A stretch of 64,000 bases of DNA from Ancylostoma caninum (GCA_037903475.1 JBAJFG010000621.1:2108001-2172000), one strand, 5' to 3'. Counted from the stretch's first letter, positions 1 through 13,347 are shown. A program made the numbers and translations. The notes: generated from the sequence alone by a model not told the origin.

Positions 1-1595
1 GTGCCGACCAATACCCGAAAGCTTTGGAACCTTCAAGAAAATTGCCTCAGGTCTCTTATACCACCTTGATAAATTCCAAACGGTAGCTCAAAAGTGGCTG
101 GATGGTTCTCCGACAACTTAATAGTGTCCGAAGGAGCTGTATGAAAAAGCTATTGGATAAACTTAACCTTACGGTATTTCGCAGACAAAGGAGCTAACCT
201 GCTTGTGCAGCAGGCCAGATTTGGCTGCTGACACTCGCTCGACCAAAAAAATGTCTACCCAAACTTACCCAATTTGGCAATTCAGCCGGACTCGGACAAA
301 ATTTTAGGATCTTGTCCAGGTTCCAAGACTCGAACAGGTATAGGTAGAATTTGTCAAAAAATTTTCTGGCACAATGAATCACTGAGGCCACGTAGCCGCG
401 TCGGCGTCGTGTGCAGCGTCCGGTTGCTACCAACCACGCTTGAACATCCAGAAATTCATCATCAGCCTAATGTGTTCAGGGTTACGCGCCACTAATGAGA
501 GCGTTGTCCACGATCAGGGAAATTAGCACTTCGCGCAGGAAAATGTGTTATTTCAGAAATGCTATGCACTTATCACGTCTGGGCTGATTGATGGATGAAT
601 ATTCAGAGAAGTGCTATGTAAGGCGCTCAGAAGAATACATTACGATGATCGCTCCGATTATCTCCATATGTGGAGCTGTGGGGTTGAAAACAGAAAGAAA
701 AGAAAAGGCAATCAACAATTCCGAAAAGAAGAGAAAAAGGCGCACACAGCACGACCACTACTTGATCTTCGCTTTGTTGTAACAACGGAGGGAATGTTCC
801 AGAAAAACGAACAATATCTGGAGCTGTTCTCGGCAAATTGTTCCGTCTTGGAGGGCAATTGTGGATTTCATTTGGGTTACTTGTCACGCCATCCTGAGCC
901 AGATGTATGCTGTGAATGAGGATGAGCCTTCGCATTAAATTTATATTAGTAATCTCTGAAACGAAAACAAAACCAGTGAGGGGAGAAAACTTAATAAATA
1001 ATGTGTCTATGGGATGTTACCATGGCTGCGTTGCTTCTTTTCACGTTTAACTATCCCCTTGAGAAATCAAACAAGTACAGACGGTTAAACTGACGAAAGT
1101 TAACGATGTGTCTGGGCAAACTGTAATTGAATTTCCTTGGAAAACACTATATCTGAGATGAAGAGTTCAAAATTCAGGACTGACGCATGTAACAAGGAAA
1201 ACAAGGAATTTCAAGGCAGCACCTAGTCCAGGTGTTCTATTGAGGGCCAAATTACGTATGGCAACAACACGTGTTTTGCCTTTAGAGGCCCTTTTTATCC
1301 TCGGAGTCAAACTCAGTTAGAGTTAGGTTCTAGACCTTCCACCAGGAATGTGACCTAGCGCTCAGGTGAAATTTTTCCTAAGGGACTGGACTATTTTACC
1401 TCAAAGAATGGGTAGAAAACTCGTCTGAAAGAAGAATTCCACACACGCAGACAAAATGTCGGATGTGCAGCAACAGGAAGAGATCTCGATCATGTGGTCA
1501 AGAAGCGACAGACATAGAGATAAAAGGATTCAGAAGGGGCGCAGCAGAATGGATTCGTATAGAGAATGGTTCGGAACGTCCGCAGCGGAAAACCG
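1..1595. other. No supported gene; possible transposase relic at left edge
   Basis: I see no convincing gene here. Bases 60-190 on the plus strand read, with two in-frame stops and a frame break, like the C-terminus of a mariner transposase: a KWLDGSP segment, then PKELYEKAI about ten residues later, resembling the usual W-L...F-[YW]..G-I spacing. This is weak and the element would lie mostly outside the window. The open frames at 600-935 exist on both strands and have no splice support. Confidence 0.3.
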
Positions 1596-1712
1596 GAAGG
1601 ACAGCAGTAGCTATTCGGAAGGACCGCAGCAGGTATTCGGAAGAGCAACAACAGATATTTGGAAGGATCACAGCTATTCAGAAGGAAAATAGCAGAAAGC
1701 CAGGAGAGCAGC
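1596..1712. repeat. Degenerate ~22-26 bp minisatellite
   Basis: About five imperfect units follow a pattern like CGGAAGGACCGCAGCAG-TATT, for example at 1596, 1616, 1638 and 1661. The flank at about 1730-1757 carries a reverse-complement version, with GGTCCTTCCG facing CGGAAGGACC, so a transcript could fold back. Two overlapping frames stay open through it, as expected of a low-complexity repeat. I do not treat them as genes. Confidence 0.5.
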
Positions 1713-4700
1713 AGGTCACCATCGGTTCTTTCGGTTTTCTGCTTCGGTCCTTCCGAAAATTTGTCTTAGTAAGTAAAGGAGTTCCAGTCGTTCCCATTCA
1801 GATAACTTAAAAGGAGTGAACCAACTGAAGTTATTACTTGTGCCACTGCTAGGCAAAAACCTGCAGCTTTGGTCGATAAACCCTTTTTACCTGCGTAAAC
1901 AACGTAGAAAAGAATGAACGATAAGTGGTGGCGGTAGTTTGCGTCGAGAAACTTCCAAAGAATGTCAAGTATGGAAACATCGAAGCCAACCACCCCCTCC
2001 CAAGAAAAAAAAGCTCTCCAAGCTGTAGTCAACTTGAATACATTATCTATACGGCACTCGTTATGCAAACCAATTCCTTGCCGGGACAAATGGCTTTTCT
2101 GAAAGATTTCCCAGTTGAGTGATTCGTCATGCAAAACCAGGCGTCGTTGAGTTGACATGGTAATGGAAACAGAGATAAAAAGCTGGAACAGCATTGGTTA
2201 TCCGGGATTATGCACTTCCCAAGGCGCGTCTGCTCTGAGATGACGTTCGATCGAGCTGATCACTCACTGCCGGGGACCCCAAAAGACGTCCTGATGACAT
2301 GTCGAGGCTCCAGAAGTGCAGCGTACGTCGTCTCCCTCGGGGCGGCGGTGTCACTAAGGACGCAGAGCGGACTAGAATAGAATAGGCGGTGATGTTAAGC
2401 AGATTGGGAATGACGTATCGTTCGTTTGCGGGGTGCGGGTGCGCTCATGCGTCGCAACTCTCGGAACAATCCGAGGAAGACCTAGTACAACATCCGCTAT
2501 TCACGGCTTTCATAAGGAAACACATGAGTGGGAATCCCGTGAGGAAGATTCTTCTTAGCGGAATTTCAAACAGAATTATTTCTCTTAAGGCGAACACTTA
2601 CCAACAGATCGATGGATGGAAGAAGCAGAACTCAATCTCAATCTCGATTTTGGAGGTATTTTAAAATAGTTTCGCTGGATCAACTTCAGAAAATTAGGCT
2701 CTCAGGAAATACATGTGGGGCATTTTAATCGGGTGTGCAGAATATTCCACAATAGTTGGAGTGAAATCTTCGAAAATTCCTTGCTTTCACGGATAACTAG
2801 GGCATAGAATGACTGGCGAGAGGAAAGCCTGTGGCCGGCTCTCACTTGTGGACGTCTTCTAGAGCAATACTGTCTTAGTAGTCATTCTGTAGAAGTATGA
2901 AATATTTACAGGAAGAATTTCAATTCTTCCGAGTCTAGTGAGATCTCTTTCGAGTTCAGAATAAAGTAATGAAGTTCCATGAATAGAAGTCTGCTGGAAA
3001 AAATTAACCCATAGGCGACCATGCTCTTTTCGCTCGTCTCCACATTTTCTCATGATCTGTTCCTTTCTCTATTCCGTTATGTTCATAAAATAATCCAACA
3101 CAAATTTTTATAAAGACATTGACTCAAAAGTATTACTACATTATCACATATTCAAATCGCTGAGATCAGTAAGGCCTAATAATGCCTCAAATGAAAAAAG
3201 GGAGCCACAGGGTCGTCAACGGGTTAAATGAGAAGGGGAAAAAGATCTACTCGCGAGTTTTTTTTTAATGTGAACCTCCTTGTCAGCGCTCACCTTTGAC
3301 GGAATTGGAAAAAAGGTGGATGGTCAGTGAAAGTAAGGAATAAACGGCAAAAATTAAGAAGACAGCTCCACAATATAAGTATCAGGTGGAGGGTAGAGGT
3401 AAAAGCTGGTATAAATAGTAAGTGGACGCAAAAATAAACGTACCTCGATTGAAATCATCGCTGCCAAGTCCACGTCAGAACAACGACGCCTACTCCCTTT
3501 TCCTAATGTCAGGATCCGGCGGAGATTTAGTAGACCCGCTGTGGTAATTGGAAACGGATTATACCACCCGTAAAGGGCAAAAGACAAAGAGCAGGTAGTG
3601 AACCGAGTGCATGGACCCATAAAACGTAACAAATTGGAAAAGCTCGTTCCTATATGCCTGGAAATTCAGAGATAATCATGGAAAGCAGTTTCATCGCGTT
3701 GCAAGCCCAATTATCTATGCTTAGGAGCAAATAATGAACGAAAACGTTTTTAATAAGAATCGGAAACTTAATAAGAATCGGACACTTAAAAAATAGAGAG
3801 CCTGACAGTTCAGCGTGCCCCATCTTACAAGTCCCAGAAACCCCCGACTATTCGAACCTTCGAATAACTCGAAGGCGAACATTGATCGACAAATATATAT
3901 ACAATAGGTAGTATCATCAAAAAGAACACTGTAATTTACTATCCATTAAATTTATTAGCCAGGTAAAGTCTGGATAGGACCCTTACGCACCAATCAATTG
4001 CTACAGAGCAACTAATTTTTAGAAAAATTTAAAAAACTACTTCATATGTGATTCAAGGGAATGATTTTTTTCTTGAAAGCAAAAATGATTACAGAAAAGT
4101 GTTATTTGAGTTTTCTTTGGTACGTACCTCTTTATTGGCTGAAAGTCCGGGCTTGAATTCTAAGAAAATGAAGGGAAGTGTTAACAAGACTAAGACAAGG
4201 TTCATCATCTTTTGCTCCATGCGCTGTTAAAGTAAAAGTCCTTTGGATTTTCTTAGATTGCCAAGCTTTTTAGGGAATACCCTGGCGAGTAAAATTGAAA
4301 GGTAGAAGGAAAATCATGGAAAACCTTAGACAGCAGAACATTAGAAGGTATGATTTGTTTTCAAATTCTCCCCGGAGCGATGTTAACATAGATGTTACAA
4401 CGAACAATGTCGTCGCTTTGCGTGTCGCCCCCTCAAGTAGCACAATTAAATCACAAAAAGCGTCATCAGCGACAGCTGCATGAATCCTATAAAGAGAAAT
4501 TGTGCATTGGACTGGTAGATATTCGACTGAAGACGTTATCGAAAGAGGGACCACCAACGTCGAATAGCGATTCGTTGCTGTGTTGGTGAGCAACGTAACC
4601 ATAAAAGGAAAAAAAGGAAAGAATATCGTCGTCAGGCAAACGTGGAGAGGAACAGCAGCCTTAGATCAGGAGAACCGCAAACAAGATTGAAAAAGATTTT

Positions 4701-4763
4701 ACTCATCTGGAACAAAGTTTTGCTGAAATAGACTACGGACTGGAAAGCGTCATGGGGGGGGGG
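1713..4763. other. Non-coding stretch, nothing recognised
   Basis: No gene supported. Bases 2221-2390 are clearly more GC-rich than their surroundings and could be a fragment of a dispersed repeat, but no second copy is present in this window. A run of ten G closes the stretch at 4754-4763. Open frames at 3354-3632 and 4270-4602 (minus) lack splice or domain support. Confidence 0.4.
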
Positions 4764-5336
4764 CATCATCTTGGTTGGCAGTGATTTATGTTGGCAGATT
4801 CTTTATGCTTCATGGACTTGGAATGTCGTTTAATGACGAGTGCCGACCGAAATCTGTGCATTCTCTTCAGAAGCAGTGAGGAGGTGCTCATGAAATTTAT
4901 GGATATTTTTAGAAGTCCACAGCGGAACATAGGAGTGTTTTTCATCGTAGGTGGCCAAGCACGAGAATACAACTCAGCCACATTAAAATGGAGGCAGAAT
5001 GAAGAATAACGGGAAACGGAAGGAAGAATAACGGTGCAAGGAACTGACGGATTTCTGGGTCTGCATCCAATGAATTTACATAGTAAGGGGCCAAAACATA
5101 GCAGTTACATATCCGTTCTCACTGCCTTCATTCACCCTCCAACATAATCTATCCATTCAACCGCTCACTCTTTTGAGCGAACGTGTTGCTGTTGCGCAGC
5201 TGATTGTGAGTCGCTAACGACACAATCCCACCTAATAACCTTTTTTTGGAATTTTCACATGGAAAAATCTTCTGGAGCCCTTGATCACAATGATATACGT
5301 GATAAAATACCGCAAAATCCACTTTCCCAATGCAGG

Positions 5337-5494
5337 ACTACGGAGTTTCTGCACCATGTGCTCAGAAGATGCGCTCCTAGAAATGCATCATTCACAAAAC
5401 TCGTGCTTCCGTGTCGGCCTCGTCCGACTCCGCCCACAAGCTCCCCAAGCTCTGTGGCTCGAAAACGGGGTTTCAAGCAGTTTTGCCCAGAATA
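5337..5494 (+). CDS. Possible terminal exon, function unknown
   Basis: A good acceptor (CCCAATGCAG, ending at 5336) precedes a GC-rich stretch open in two plus frames. One frame reads TTEFLHHVLRRC at its start and ends ...GFKQFCPE followed by TAA. That stop overlaps an AATAAA motif (5492-5497), a compact arrangement common in nematode 3' ends. The sharp rise in GC against the AT-rich surroundings is the main reason for listing it. No upstream exon was identified, no domain is recognised, and a second plus frame is equally open. It could be chance. Confidence 0.15.
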
Positions 5495-7099
5495 AAGTAT
5501 ATCATTGCAATCAGCAGCTCCTGGAGATTCTTTTCATATGAAAGTCTAAGAAACGATTCTGAGGAACGATTATGAGGTGGCTCACTAATGACTGCTGGGG
5601 GAAGTTCACTGCTGACGTAGACCAGACGCATGTGAGACTTCTTAGCAGCATCGCAGTTACAGGCCGACGATCACGCCGAATTCTCATCGTAGTCAGACGC
5701 ATTCAAAATATTGTCACAAATGACTGCGTTTTACGCACATCTGCCCATGTAAGTCACGCCATGCACGCATGACGTGATTGAGCATCTATCAACGGACAAT
5801 TTTTATTAAATACCGTCTTATTCAAAACACATCTATTATAAATTCCCGTCAGAGCGCGTGCATTCCAGTTAATAAATTAGAACTGAGGAACCCTCTTTTT
5901 TTCGTGGTTCACCATATTGTATTGACGACTACATACTACATACACAATTACAAAAACGTCATTTCTGTTGCCATCACCTTCACAGCACCTATGCTTGGCA
6001 GCGCTGAAACTCTTCGAAAATTAGCAAACTCCCTTCCTCTTTTTTGAAAAGCGAAAGTTGAAGAAGCCTCCTTGATGGATACCTGTGAAAATTACGCACT
6101 GAATCAAAAACGTTTCTGTAAAAACACTATGACAACAGCGGCAATTACAGTAACTCAGATTATAGGTGTGCGGGAATAAAGTGCGCTTTTGCGGTTAAGT
6201 TCGCCAGCGCTTAGTGTTCGAAGACCATCATTTGTTCGCGTTTTGAAAAGCCTCATTACCGGTGATTTGGAGAAGAGGCGAGTAAGGGAAAGAGGAAATG
6301 AGAATAGAGCGCGTTCGCTAACACCTCGCTTATTGAGAAGGCATTGTCAGGGAAAATGTCGGTCAACGAAAGAAAAGCACGAAAATCAGCAGCTGTAAAA
6401 ACGAGGAACTAATGGAACACGGAAAAACCGGGATCTAGAAGCAATACTGAAAAGTTCATACGTTTAAATATAGTAAGAACTCTTATATTGATGCAGAAGA
6501 AATTTTCGAAGACAGTGAATTACGACTACTGAAACCGAATGAGAAGGGAAAATGGCAGCAATACCCTATGTAGCTAGCCAAGAGCGAACGAATCCCCAAG
6601 TTGAATGTTAGTGTACCCACATCACCGTATTCAATATTAATTTCCAAACACTTGCTGGGAAGAAGTTCTTGGATAAGCTGCACCGATTTTTGCTCGGGGA
6701 ACCCGTCCAGTCTGAGATAATGAGCAGGGCTGCGCCATTGGCTAGCATTCACATTCACGAATCTCATCCGAAGTAAAACTCAAATATTGTATGTTCTGAG
6801 AGGCACTGCTTTTACGGATTCAGAGGTCGAATACTAGCGAAAATAGGAAAATATTCAATATTAATTTCCACACACTTGCTTGGAAGAACGCACGTCTACT
6901 AGTCTATCTGAAGACATCTACACAGTCATACATAGGAGGAGAGCAGAATATACCGGAATAAACTAAGCAGTAAAAAATTGCGTTTTTCAGAAGGCTTAAA
7001 AAATTCGGAGTACTCTGGCTGTGGCTCTGGTTAGCTCTGCTACCTCAGTGGTGATTCCATTGGTTCAAAATTTCGGTGTTTTTCATTCCGTCCTTCTGT
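5495..7099. other. Non-coding stretch with a 36-bp direct repeat
   Basis: No gene supported. A 36-bp segment at 6629-6664 (beginning ATTCAATATTAATTTCC) recurs at 6853-6888 with three or so substitutions. On the minus strand both copies can be read as PSKC-[LV]-EINIEY and two of the differences are silent third positions, so a duplicated exon is possible. No matching splice sites frame them. Confidence 0.35.
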
Positions 7100-7205
7100 C
7101 ATTCATTCCTTCATTCATTCATTCATTCATTCATTCATTCATTCATTCATTCATTCATTCATTCATTCATTCATTCATTCATTCATTCACTCATTCAATC
7201 AATCA
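7100..7205. repeat. (ATTC)n microsatellite
   Basis: A tetranucleotide tract. It is pure CATT/ATTC from about 7112 to 7189, with variant units at both ends. It keeps frames open that encode repeated HSFI, which is an artefact. Confidence 0.97.
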
Positions 7206-7360
7206 CTGAATTGCAGTAGCCCCTGTACCAAACAGAGGAATTAATCAGTAACAGCAGAGACATAGAACTCGCTGCTTAAATAGGAGAAAGAATTTGTTTG
7301 ATCATTGTCTATGGATCCGCTTTTGATATCTGTCGATGGTTACCCTCCTGCTGAAGGTAA

Positions 7361-7416
7361 AACTATCCCCAACCGTGACTCCACTTCCAAATCGTGAGTT
7401 TAGTTTGGGGATAGTT
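7361..7416. repeat. Inverted repeat, 12-bp arms
   Basis: AACTATCCCCAA (7361-7372) faces TTGGGGATAGTT (7405-7416) across a 32-base loop. The arms are perfect. It may be a relic of a small fold-back element. A run of eleven C lies just downstream at 7512-7522. Confidence 0.6.
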
Positions 7417-8720
7417 GAGGTGATCCTCTTATTCTGAGAAATAAGAGCTTTCTAGGAACGGAAAAGACTTGGGACTTCGGAAGAACCTCAAGAAAATGGC
7501 ATTCTCTCTCTCCCCCCCCCCCTCTCTTGCTCCCTTCGGAAAGCGTTTCCTGTTAACACAACGTCATACGTAGAACCAATTTATGGATTCCCGAAGGGTT
7601 TGAAACCCGATGTCGAAGACTTTGAATCTTAGAGAATGAGGGACTATGTTTGATTTCTAGTAGTGAGAAAAAATTTGTAAATGAAGCACCGACAACAAGT
7701 ACTGCGACGCTTAAGCTGCATTGCAGCTGAAATAGGCGGAAGTGCCAGAGGCTCAGCTGTCCTTCTCCCCGTGATAGGGCTTCCTGTGGATACACCCTCA
7801 AATCAGCAGGAAGTGCATGCCACAAAGAAGCCCCGTATGTATGTGTCAACCTGATATCGAGGGCGAAACGATTATCGCCATTTCCAGAATGGAGGCAAAA
7901 TAATAACAATTTATGTGGAGCTTCAGATTTGACGTTGACGACGGACGTCGCCGAATAACAAAAGGGCACTCTGAAGAAAGCTGGCGGTGAGTTCAGGTAA
8001 AGATGAAATGCGATCTGAACAAATAAAAGCACAAAAGGGCTTTTCTTTATGTCCTGCTAAGCCCAGCGTCGAAATTGACATTGGCAGCGAATCGCGCACG
8101 CGATGGGTACGTGATGTAAAGCGGAATACAGAAGTCGGGTCCAGAACATCCCCTTGCTCGAGGCTGTTATTAGTACGTACATTGGGAAAAGGGACTAATG
8201 TCCAACGGCAACTTGACGCTCTCTCATTAGCCTAAGCCACCGAATCAAACATTCAGGACAGGCGAGCTTCGAGAGCAACAGAGTAGAGATCCAGAACAAC
8301 GCATGAACTTTGGTTTGCGCTTATGATTCGGATTTCTTCATCCAGTCACAGAGAAAGAAATACATTGAGAATTCATGACAAGATGTGTACAGCTGATCGG
8401 GATTGTTACGAAAGAGGAATAATTTCCATACTGAATTAATTTCTTCACGTAAAAAGAGTCCCCTATCCCTTATCCTTCGAGAATACCAATTTTCTTTCAC
8501 AGGGTAATCTGGAAGCCCATCTGCATACGTACACCCCGAATCTCAGAGGTCTCCGGAGTTCGGATTCTGGAGCAGTTTTCTATGCGATGTGAATGGCCGG
8601 ATCTTTTTCGGGAAAACTATTGGGTAGTATGTGCTGGCTTCCATATTGTAAATACAATACCTAAACCAGAACAATGAACCTTGCATATGTTTCCCAGCAG
8701 CCGTGGCGGACCAAGAAGTA
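7417..8720. other. Non-coding stretch; weak reverse-transcriptase-like motif on minus strand
   Basis: The minus-strand frame 7553-8032 (159 codons) contains SLWHALPADLR at about 7795-7827. That resembles the LWNSLPxxLR motif near the C-terminus of many non-LTR retrotransposon reverse transcriptases. No catalytic motif or neighbouring domain is visible, so I do not call a gene. Confidence 0.25.
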
Positions 8721-9232
8721 CAATACCCTCGCTAAATCCTTCAAAAAAGTACACTTGGTGCGCGAAGTTGCGTTGTTGCGTTCTTTTCGTTCCTTCCCTA
8801 TAAATTTGTTAAGGCGCAAAGTAATGCAGAATAAAACCAATGGAAAGAAGCGTAGTCGTCTCAACCTCAGTCTCATATTAGGTTGGCTAACAGTTTTCAG
8901 CTTCTGGATGAAATTTTAGTTCTTTTTTTAAGTTTTTTTTAGTTTTAATCTCGCTTTGCCACAATTTTGTCGCGCATCGCTTAGCTCGCCGCATGCGGCG
9001 TCGCGTGCCGTTCCCGATGAAGTCCCCCAAGAAAAGAAACGCTCAAATTTCACAGTTTGACACGAAATTTAAAGCAATTTCCATGTAGGTAGTTCAAACA
9101 GACATGTACGATTTCCTCGATCTACTCGGACTTTCGATAGACTACATTTTGCCAAATTTGCACGGAATGGAACGAAAAGAACGCAACTTCGCGGGCCGAG
9201 TATACTTTTTAATGAACTTAGCGAGGGTATTG
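8721..9232. mobile_element. TA-flanked MITE, family A, copy 1
   Basis: The element is 512 bp long. The left terminal inverted repeat begins CAATACCCTCGCTAAATCCT and the right end is its reverse complement, ending AGCGAGGGTATTG. Both ends are flanked by TA (8719-8720 and 9233-9234), the target duplication expected of the Tc1/mariner superfamily. The arms are about 100 bp and imperfect, including the GCGAAGTTGCG and TTCTTTTCGTTCC blocks. The centre carries GCCGCATGCGGC. No transposase is encoded. Copy 2, at 59360-59843, lies in the opposite orientation. Confidence 0.88.
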
Positions 9233-9463
9233 TACGTAGGAGGAGCCGTGGGAGCGTGGCGGAAAAAATTGGGTGGAGCGTGGCCTGGCGGAAAGTTCAG
9301 CTCCTTGGAAATTTGTAAGTATCAATATTTGGCTAAAAGTAGCGTGTTGGAAAATATCCACAAACGGATTAGAAAGCAAAAAAAATTACAGACAAAAAAG
9401 AAGTAGTTCCTATTACCTTGCATGAGGTAAGGGATTATTAGTAATTTTATCATAAAAATGAGG

Positions 9464-9608
9464 TATAGTCTGTTCCACGGGGGAAGATAATTGGGGAAAC
9501 GCAGCAGAGAAGAAGAGCGCGGGAAAGTGCGCAGAGATTGGAGAGGGTGCAGAGAAAAACAGACACTGTGCACGAAAACTCAACTATCGTCGCGGGAGAA
9601 ACAGACTG
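9464..9608. mobile_element. Short TA-flanked MITE, family B, copy 1
   Basis: About 145 bp with ends TATAGTCTGTTCC and GAGAAACAGACT (inverted, imperfect). The sequence is about 85-90% identical by eye to 39054-39202 in the same orientation, including the internal block GTGCAGAGAAAAACAGACAC. The short length and absence of coding sequence make it a non-autonomous element. Confidence 0.8.
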
Positions 9609-11051
9609 TGGTTTCGAACGAATGAGGGAGAATGGGCTTGAAAAAAGATTCTTACAGGTTACGCGAAAATTGGGCAAGTAGGTTGGAAGTTTCGTTCATT
9701 TTCTTCTGCCTTTATCTTCAAACACTCTACCAAACGCTCGTTGGACATAGTTAATTATTTTACAGCAATCTTCAAAGACTCTGCCGACCACTTGCCTTTT
9801 TTGCAGCTGCCTCGTTCTAAGATGGTCATTGATGTACACAAACACTAATTTGAGTGTATCTACGTCCCGCAGATAAAACTAATTTTAGAGGCTGACTACT
9901 TATGAATCCATTTAATGCCGATGCACTGATACACGCCTACTTTCCTGCGATTATGGCTCAACCGGAAAAGAGTGGAATAACAACGCATGAAATAGTTCCG
10001 CGAAAGCGCGCGGATGGTCGTTAAGCAAAACGGAAGCGACAAATGTTCTTGACGAGTTATTCTGAGCCATGACTAGTACGAGACCTTTATCGGAAACAAT
10101 GTGAACTTCCCGGAAACAGCGTCCTTTCAGTGGTAATCTTTGCGAGAACATGCGAAAAAAGAAGGAAGTAGGAAGCTATGCGAGTTCTAAAAAAAGTTAT
10201 AGAAGGGAAACGTGAATAAAACAGAAGAGCATCATGTGCTCATCGCATATTCGATGAAAAGCTGAATACCGAAGGATCATAGCACGCAAAATCCAGGGAC
10301 ATTCAAAAGAAAAAATCTCGTATATAATTTCTCCAGGCCCTGACTCTGGAATTGTTCCTTAGGCCAAAAAGGGTGGTGCAAAAACGACGCGGCTCTTTGT
10401 TTCATACAGTAATCTTGCAATGAAACCCAGGCTTTTCTTATCTATTTATTGTTGTTCTTGTTTGTTGCTTGTTGTTTACTACATCCAAATGTACAACGCA
10501 GCGAAGGACGAACTAAAATCGAGCACTGAATAGAAACCAAAACTCTGCCTCCCAACGTAGAATTTATCTTTAAAAAATTGCTTTCATCCTGAAAAGGTGC
10601 AAGGACCCCACCAAGATCTCCAACTGAAATCTCGTCTTATGTTACTTACACTCACAGTTGTGTCTATTCCGATATTTTCATTCACAAAACCATTTCTACA
10701 GTGGTTCTTCATGTCGGTAAAGAGAGTAAGAAGATCAGCAATTCCCAGACTGCGCTAATCATCTTTACCAACGGAGGGAGGAGGAAAGGATGAGGAGGGG
10801 GGAGGGGTGGGGGGGGGCGAGCTGTTAATACGCAATGCGCTCGGCCTTAGGCGAGTAAACTACCATATCATAGGATAAACAGCAAAGTGCAAGAAAAAAT
10901 AGTTGCTTTTCAGGAAAAATACTATAAATGAGACAACAATCGCAGAGAAACATAATATGTTAAAACCATGCTGAGGTTAACGGCTGGATGTCGCCGAGTG
11001 GTGGAAAAAGTAGCTGTAGTGAGGTAACCTAAATTAAACCGATAGGAACGT
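9609..11051. other. Non-coding stretch
   Basis: No gene supported. A purine-rich block at 10774-10817 ends in G4AG4TG9-like runs that could form a G-quadruplex. The frames at 9951-10151 (minus) and elsewhere are short and unsupported. Confidence 0.4.
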
Positions 11052-11078
11052 ATGCATAATTGGGATTACCCAGGGTAG
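11052..11078. repeat. Family C end, partial copy
   Basis: ATGCATAATTGGGATTACCC followed by AGGGTA matches the terminal repeat of the elements at 13348-13462 and 44100-44202. I see no matching second end close by, so this is a truncated copy. Confidence 0.5.
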
Positions 11079-13347
11079 CTGTGCCAAAAATCGTAGATTT
11101 ACCCGTCGTCAACACGGGCGTGAACACATTTGATCTGGGCCATCTCAGTGATCCATCCAGGGCCTGCTTTCCATAATCATCTCCATCCATCGTGCTTTAT
11201 CGTACCAGCTCAGTTGACCATTCTTTTCCTATGTTAAGAAAGTCCTCTTAAAATGGTGTTGTCCATAGGCTTGAGAAAAGGTGATGAAGTGCTCTATGGT
11301 TAGAAACAGAGGATTACAGTTGAACATAAAAAAGAAAAGGTTCTACGGGCACTGGCTTCAAGTCCACTGTATCAGCAAGTTTATGAAGGATTTCGTCCGC
11401 ATGTTTACGTGACATACGACTGGATATTTCAGTACAATACGGAAATGAAACGACTGCCATGGATTAGTGAACATAACACTGAACACAACTGTAACCCGAT
11501 CGCAAGGAAGTACGGGGCTAAGTGTGTGAACATGATCGCTCGTTCCTGGATTTATCATCAGTAGAAACGTCCGAAGACGAGGAAACATAAAAGGAGAAAA
11601 GGAGGATGAGCAATTCTAGGGGTGATAAATTTCAATTGCTTTAAAAAACTGAGGCAAAAAGCACATGGAACCCTTAAAGTACAACAATAGAGCCATGGAA
11701 ATTGAATTAATTTGTAATGTCACTACTATACTACGTTTCAGCTCCTCACCTAATTTCGTCAGCGACTAGTTGTCCGCTAACTTTTCCACGTATGGACAAA
11801 GCGAGGAATGACTAGACTGCAGGGTTATCCAGGCTAGAGCGCTTTTTGACTGGAAAATTGAGCAGTGCTCTGGATAAAGAAGTTCATCGCAAGAGGAAGG
11901 AGTGTAAATTTTCGCAGAGAAGAATAAAGGGAATCTGAGAGTTCGATTTGGTTCTACTTAGAGGACATGATCGAAAGTAATGACGACACGGCAGACGCAG
12001 CCAGCATAGTTAAAATACAAATTTCCGGAATGTCCAGGATGGTTTTAACAGGTAAGAGATTTTCGTTTGGTAAGCAAGTTTCCTGGCGTCTCTTTAGAAA
12101 AAGGAGGGTTCAGACCAGAAAGTAATTGCAGCGTTCTTGAAGGGAGTGCCAATGAATTGTGGGGTTACTGCCACAATTTCGTGTTTCTGACGATGCTCCT
12201 GCGGCACACCCAGCAATTATCCACGAAAAAAGAGAAACGGCATTTCCTTGCACATATCTGCAGAGGTTTCCCCAGCAAAAAAATTATTCCTCAGATCAAG
12301 AGAAGCAATTCGCGACAAAAAGAAACCTGGAACTACCAGGAAGTCTAATATCACCGTAAAATCCCATTTTTTCATTTTGGAAAAGGCTTCGTTGATAACC
12401 AGTCTAAGAAAACATTAACTCTAAGGGAATGCTTAGACCATCAACAAACAATGGCACGAGGTGAACAGGAATTCGAATTTGGCAGTGTACTCCTAGCGAC
12501 CGATCATCAGCACAGATGTGGTGAATACACGATGAAATCACATTAGTCATCGAAGAGGGCAGGAAACAGAAGCGATAAACAGCTCAAATAAGCCAACGCT
12601 GTTTTAGCGGTGAATAAGAACGACTTAACTAGATTAGTCTGGCCGTTTGGGACGGTTAAAGCAGACCCGGATGTAGCTCAATTAGATTCTCTTGGGATAA
12701 ACCAAGGAAGTACGGTTCAGCAGGGATGCATAAGCTAATCCATACGGCTTTTCTTGAGGAAACCTTGTTTGAGCTATTCGGTAAGGTTTTAGAGGGACTC
12801 TTCGTGAAATCAAGGTATCCAAGGACCCCCTTGAAACTCTCAGGAGCCTCTTGAAGAGAACATGGGACGAAAATGGTGAAGAGGTACCGATGCCCACGCA
12901 CAACTTTGTTGTAGGTCGTTTTCGCACTAAAAAGCACTAAGAAGAGGAGGACATCTAGGATCTCACTAGCAAACTTCCTTAATATGACCCTACTTTAAAT
13001 CGCTGCTGTAGCTACATAGCATATCAATCGTCGTTATTTAGAGTTTCTGCAGCACTTCAAACTCGGTCGATAACTTTTAGGTTAGCGTGTACTGGTAACG
13101 AACAGCTTGTACCGTTCTTCCTGCTCCACAGCCTATTGGATCCCCTAATCCCTATAGAAAGGCAAAATGCATGGTATCAGGGCGCATCTATCAGTATGGA
13201 GATTCATGACCGCTTCTGGAGACATCCAGAGCTTTTGTTCATCTAATTTGGACGAATGTCTGAAGGAAACTGTAGCGTATCGTGCCACTGTTATCATTGA
13301 TTGTGCTAACAACTGCATTCACGCCGTAACCACCTCATCTGAAACTG
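11079..13347. other. Non-coding stretch
   Basis: No gene supported. The paired plus frames at 12067-12359 and paired minus frames at 12656-12937 overlap each other in different registers, have no splice-site partners, and are of a length chance produces. Confidence 0.35.

Noticed and set aside
7021..7209. Frame encoding repeated HSFI
   Set aside because: Translation of the ATTC microsatellite.
7553..8032. Reverse transcriptase gene
   Set aside because: Only one short motif (LWHALPADLR) is suggestive. No catalytic YxDD, endonuclease or other domain is visible.
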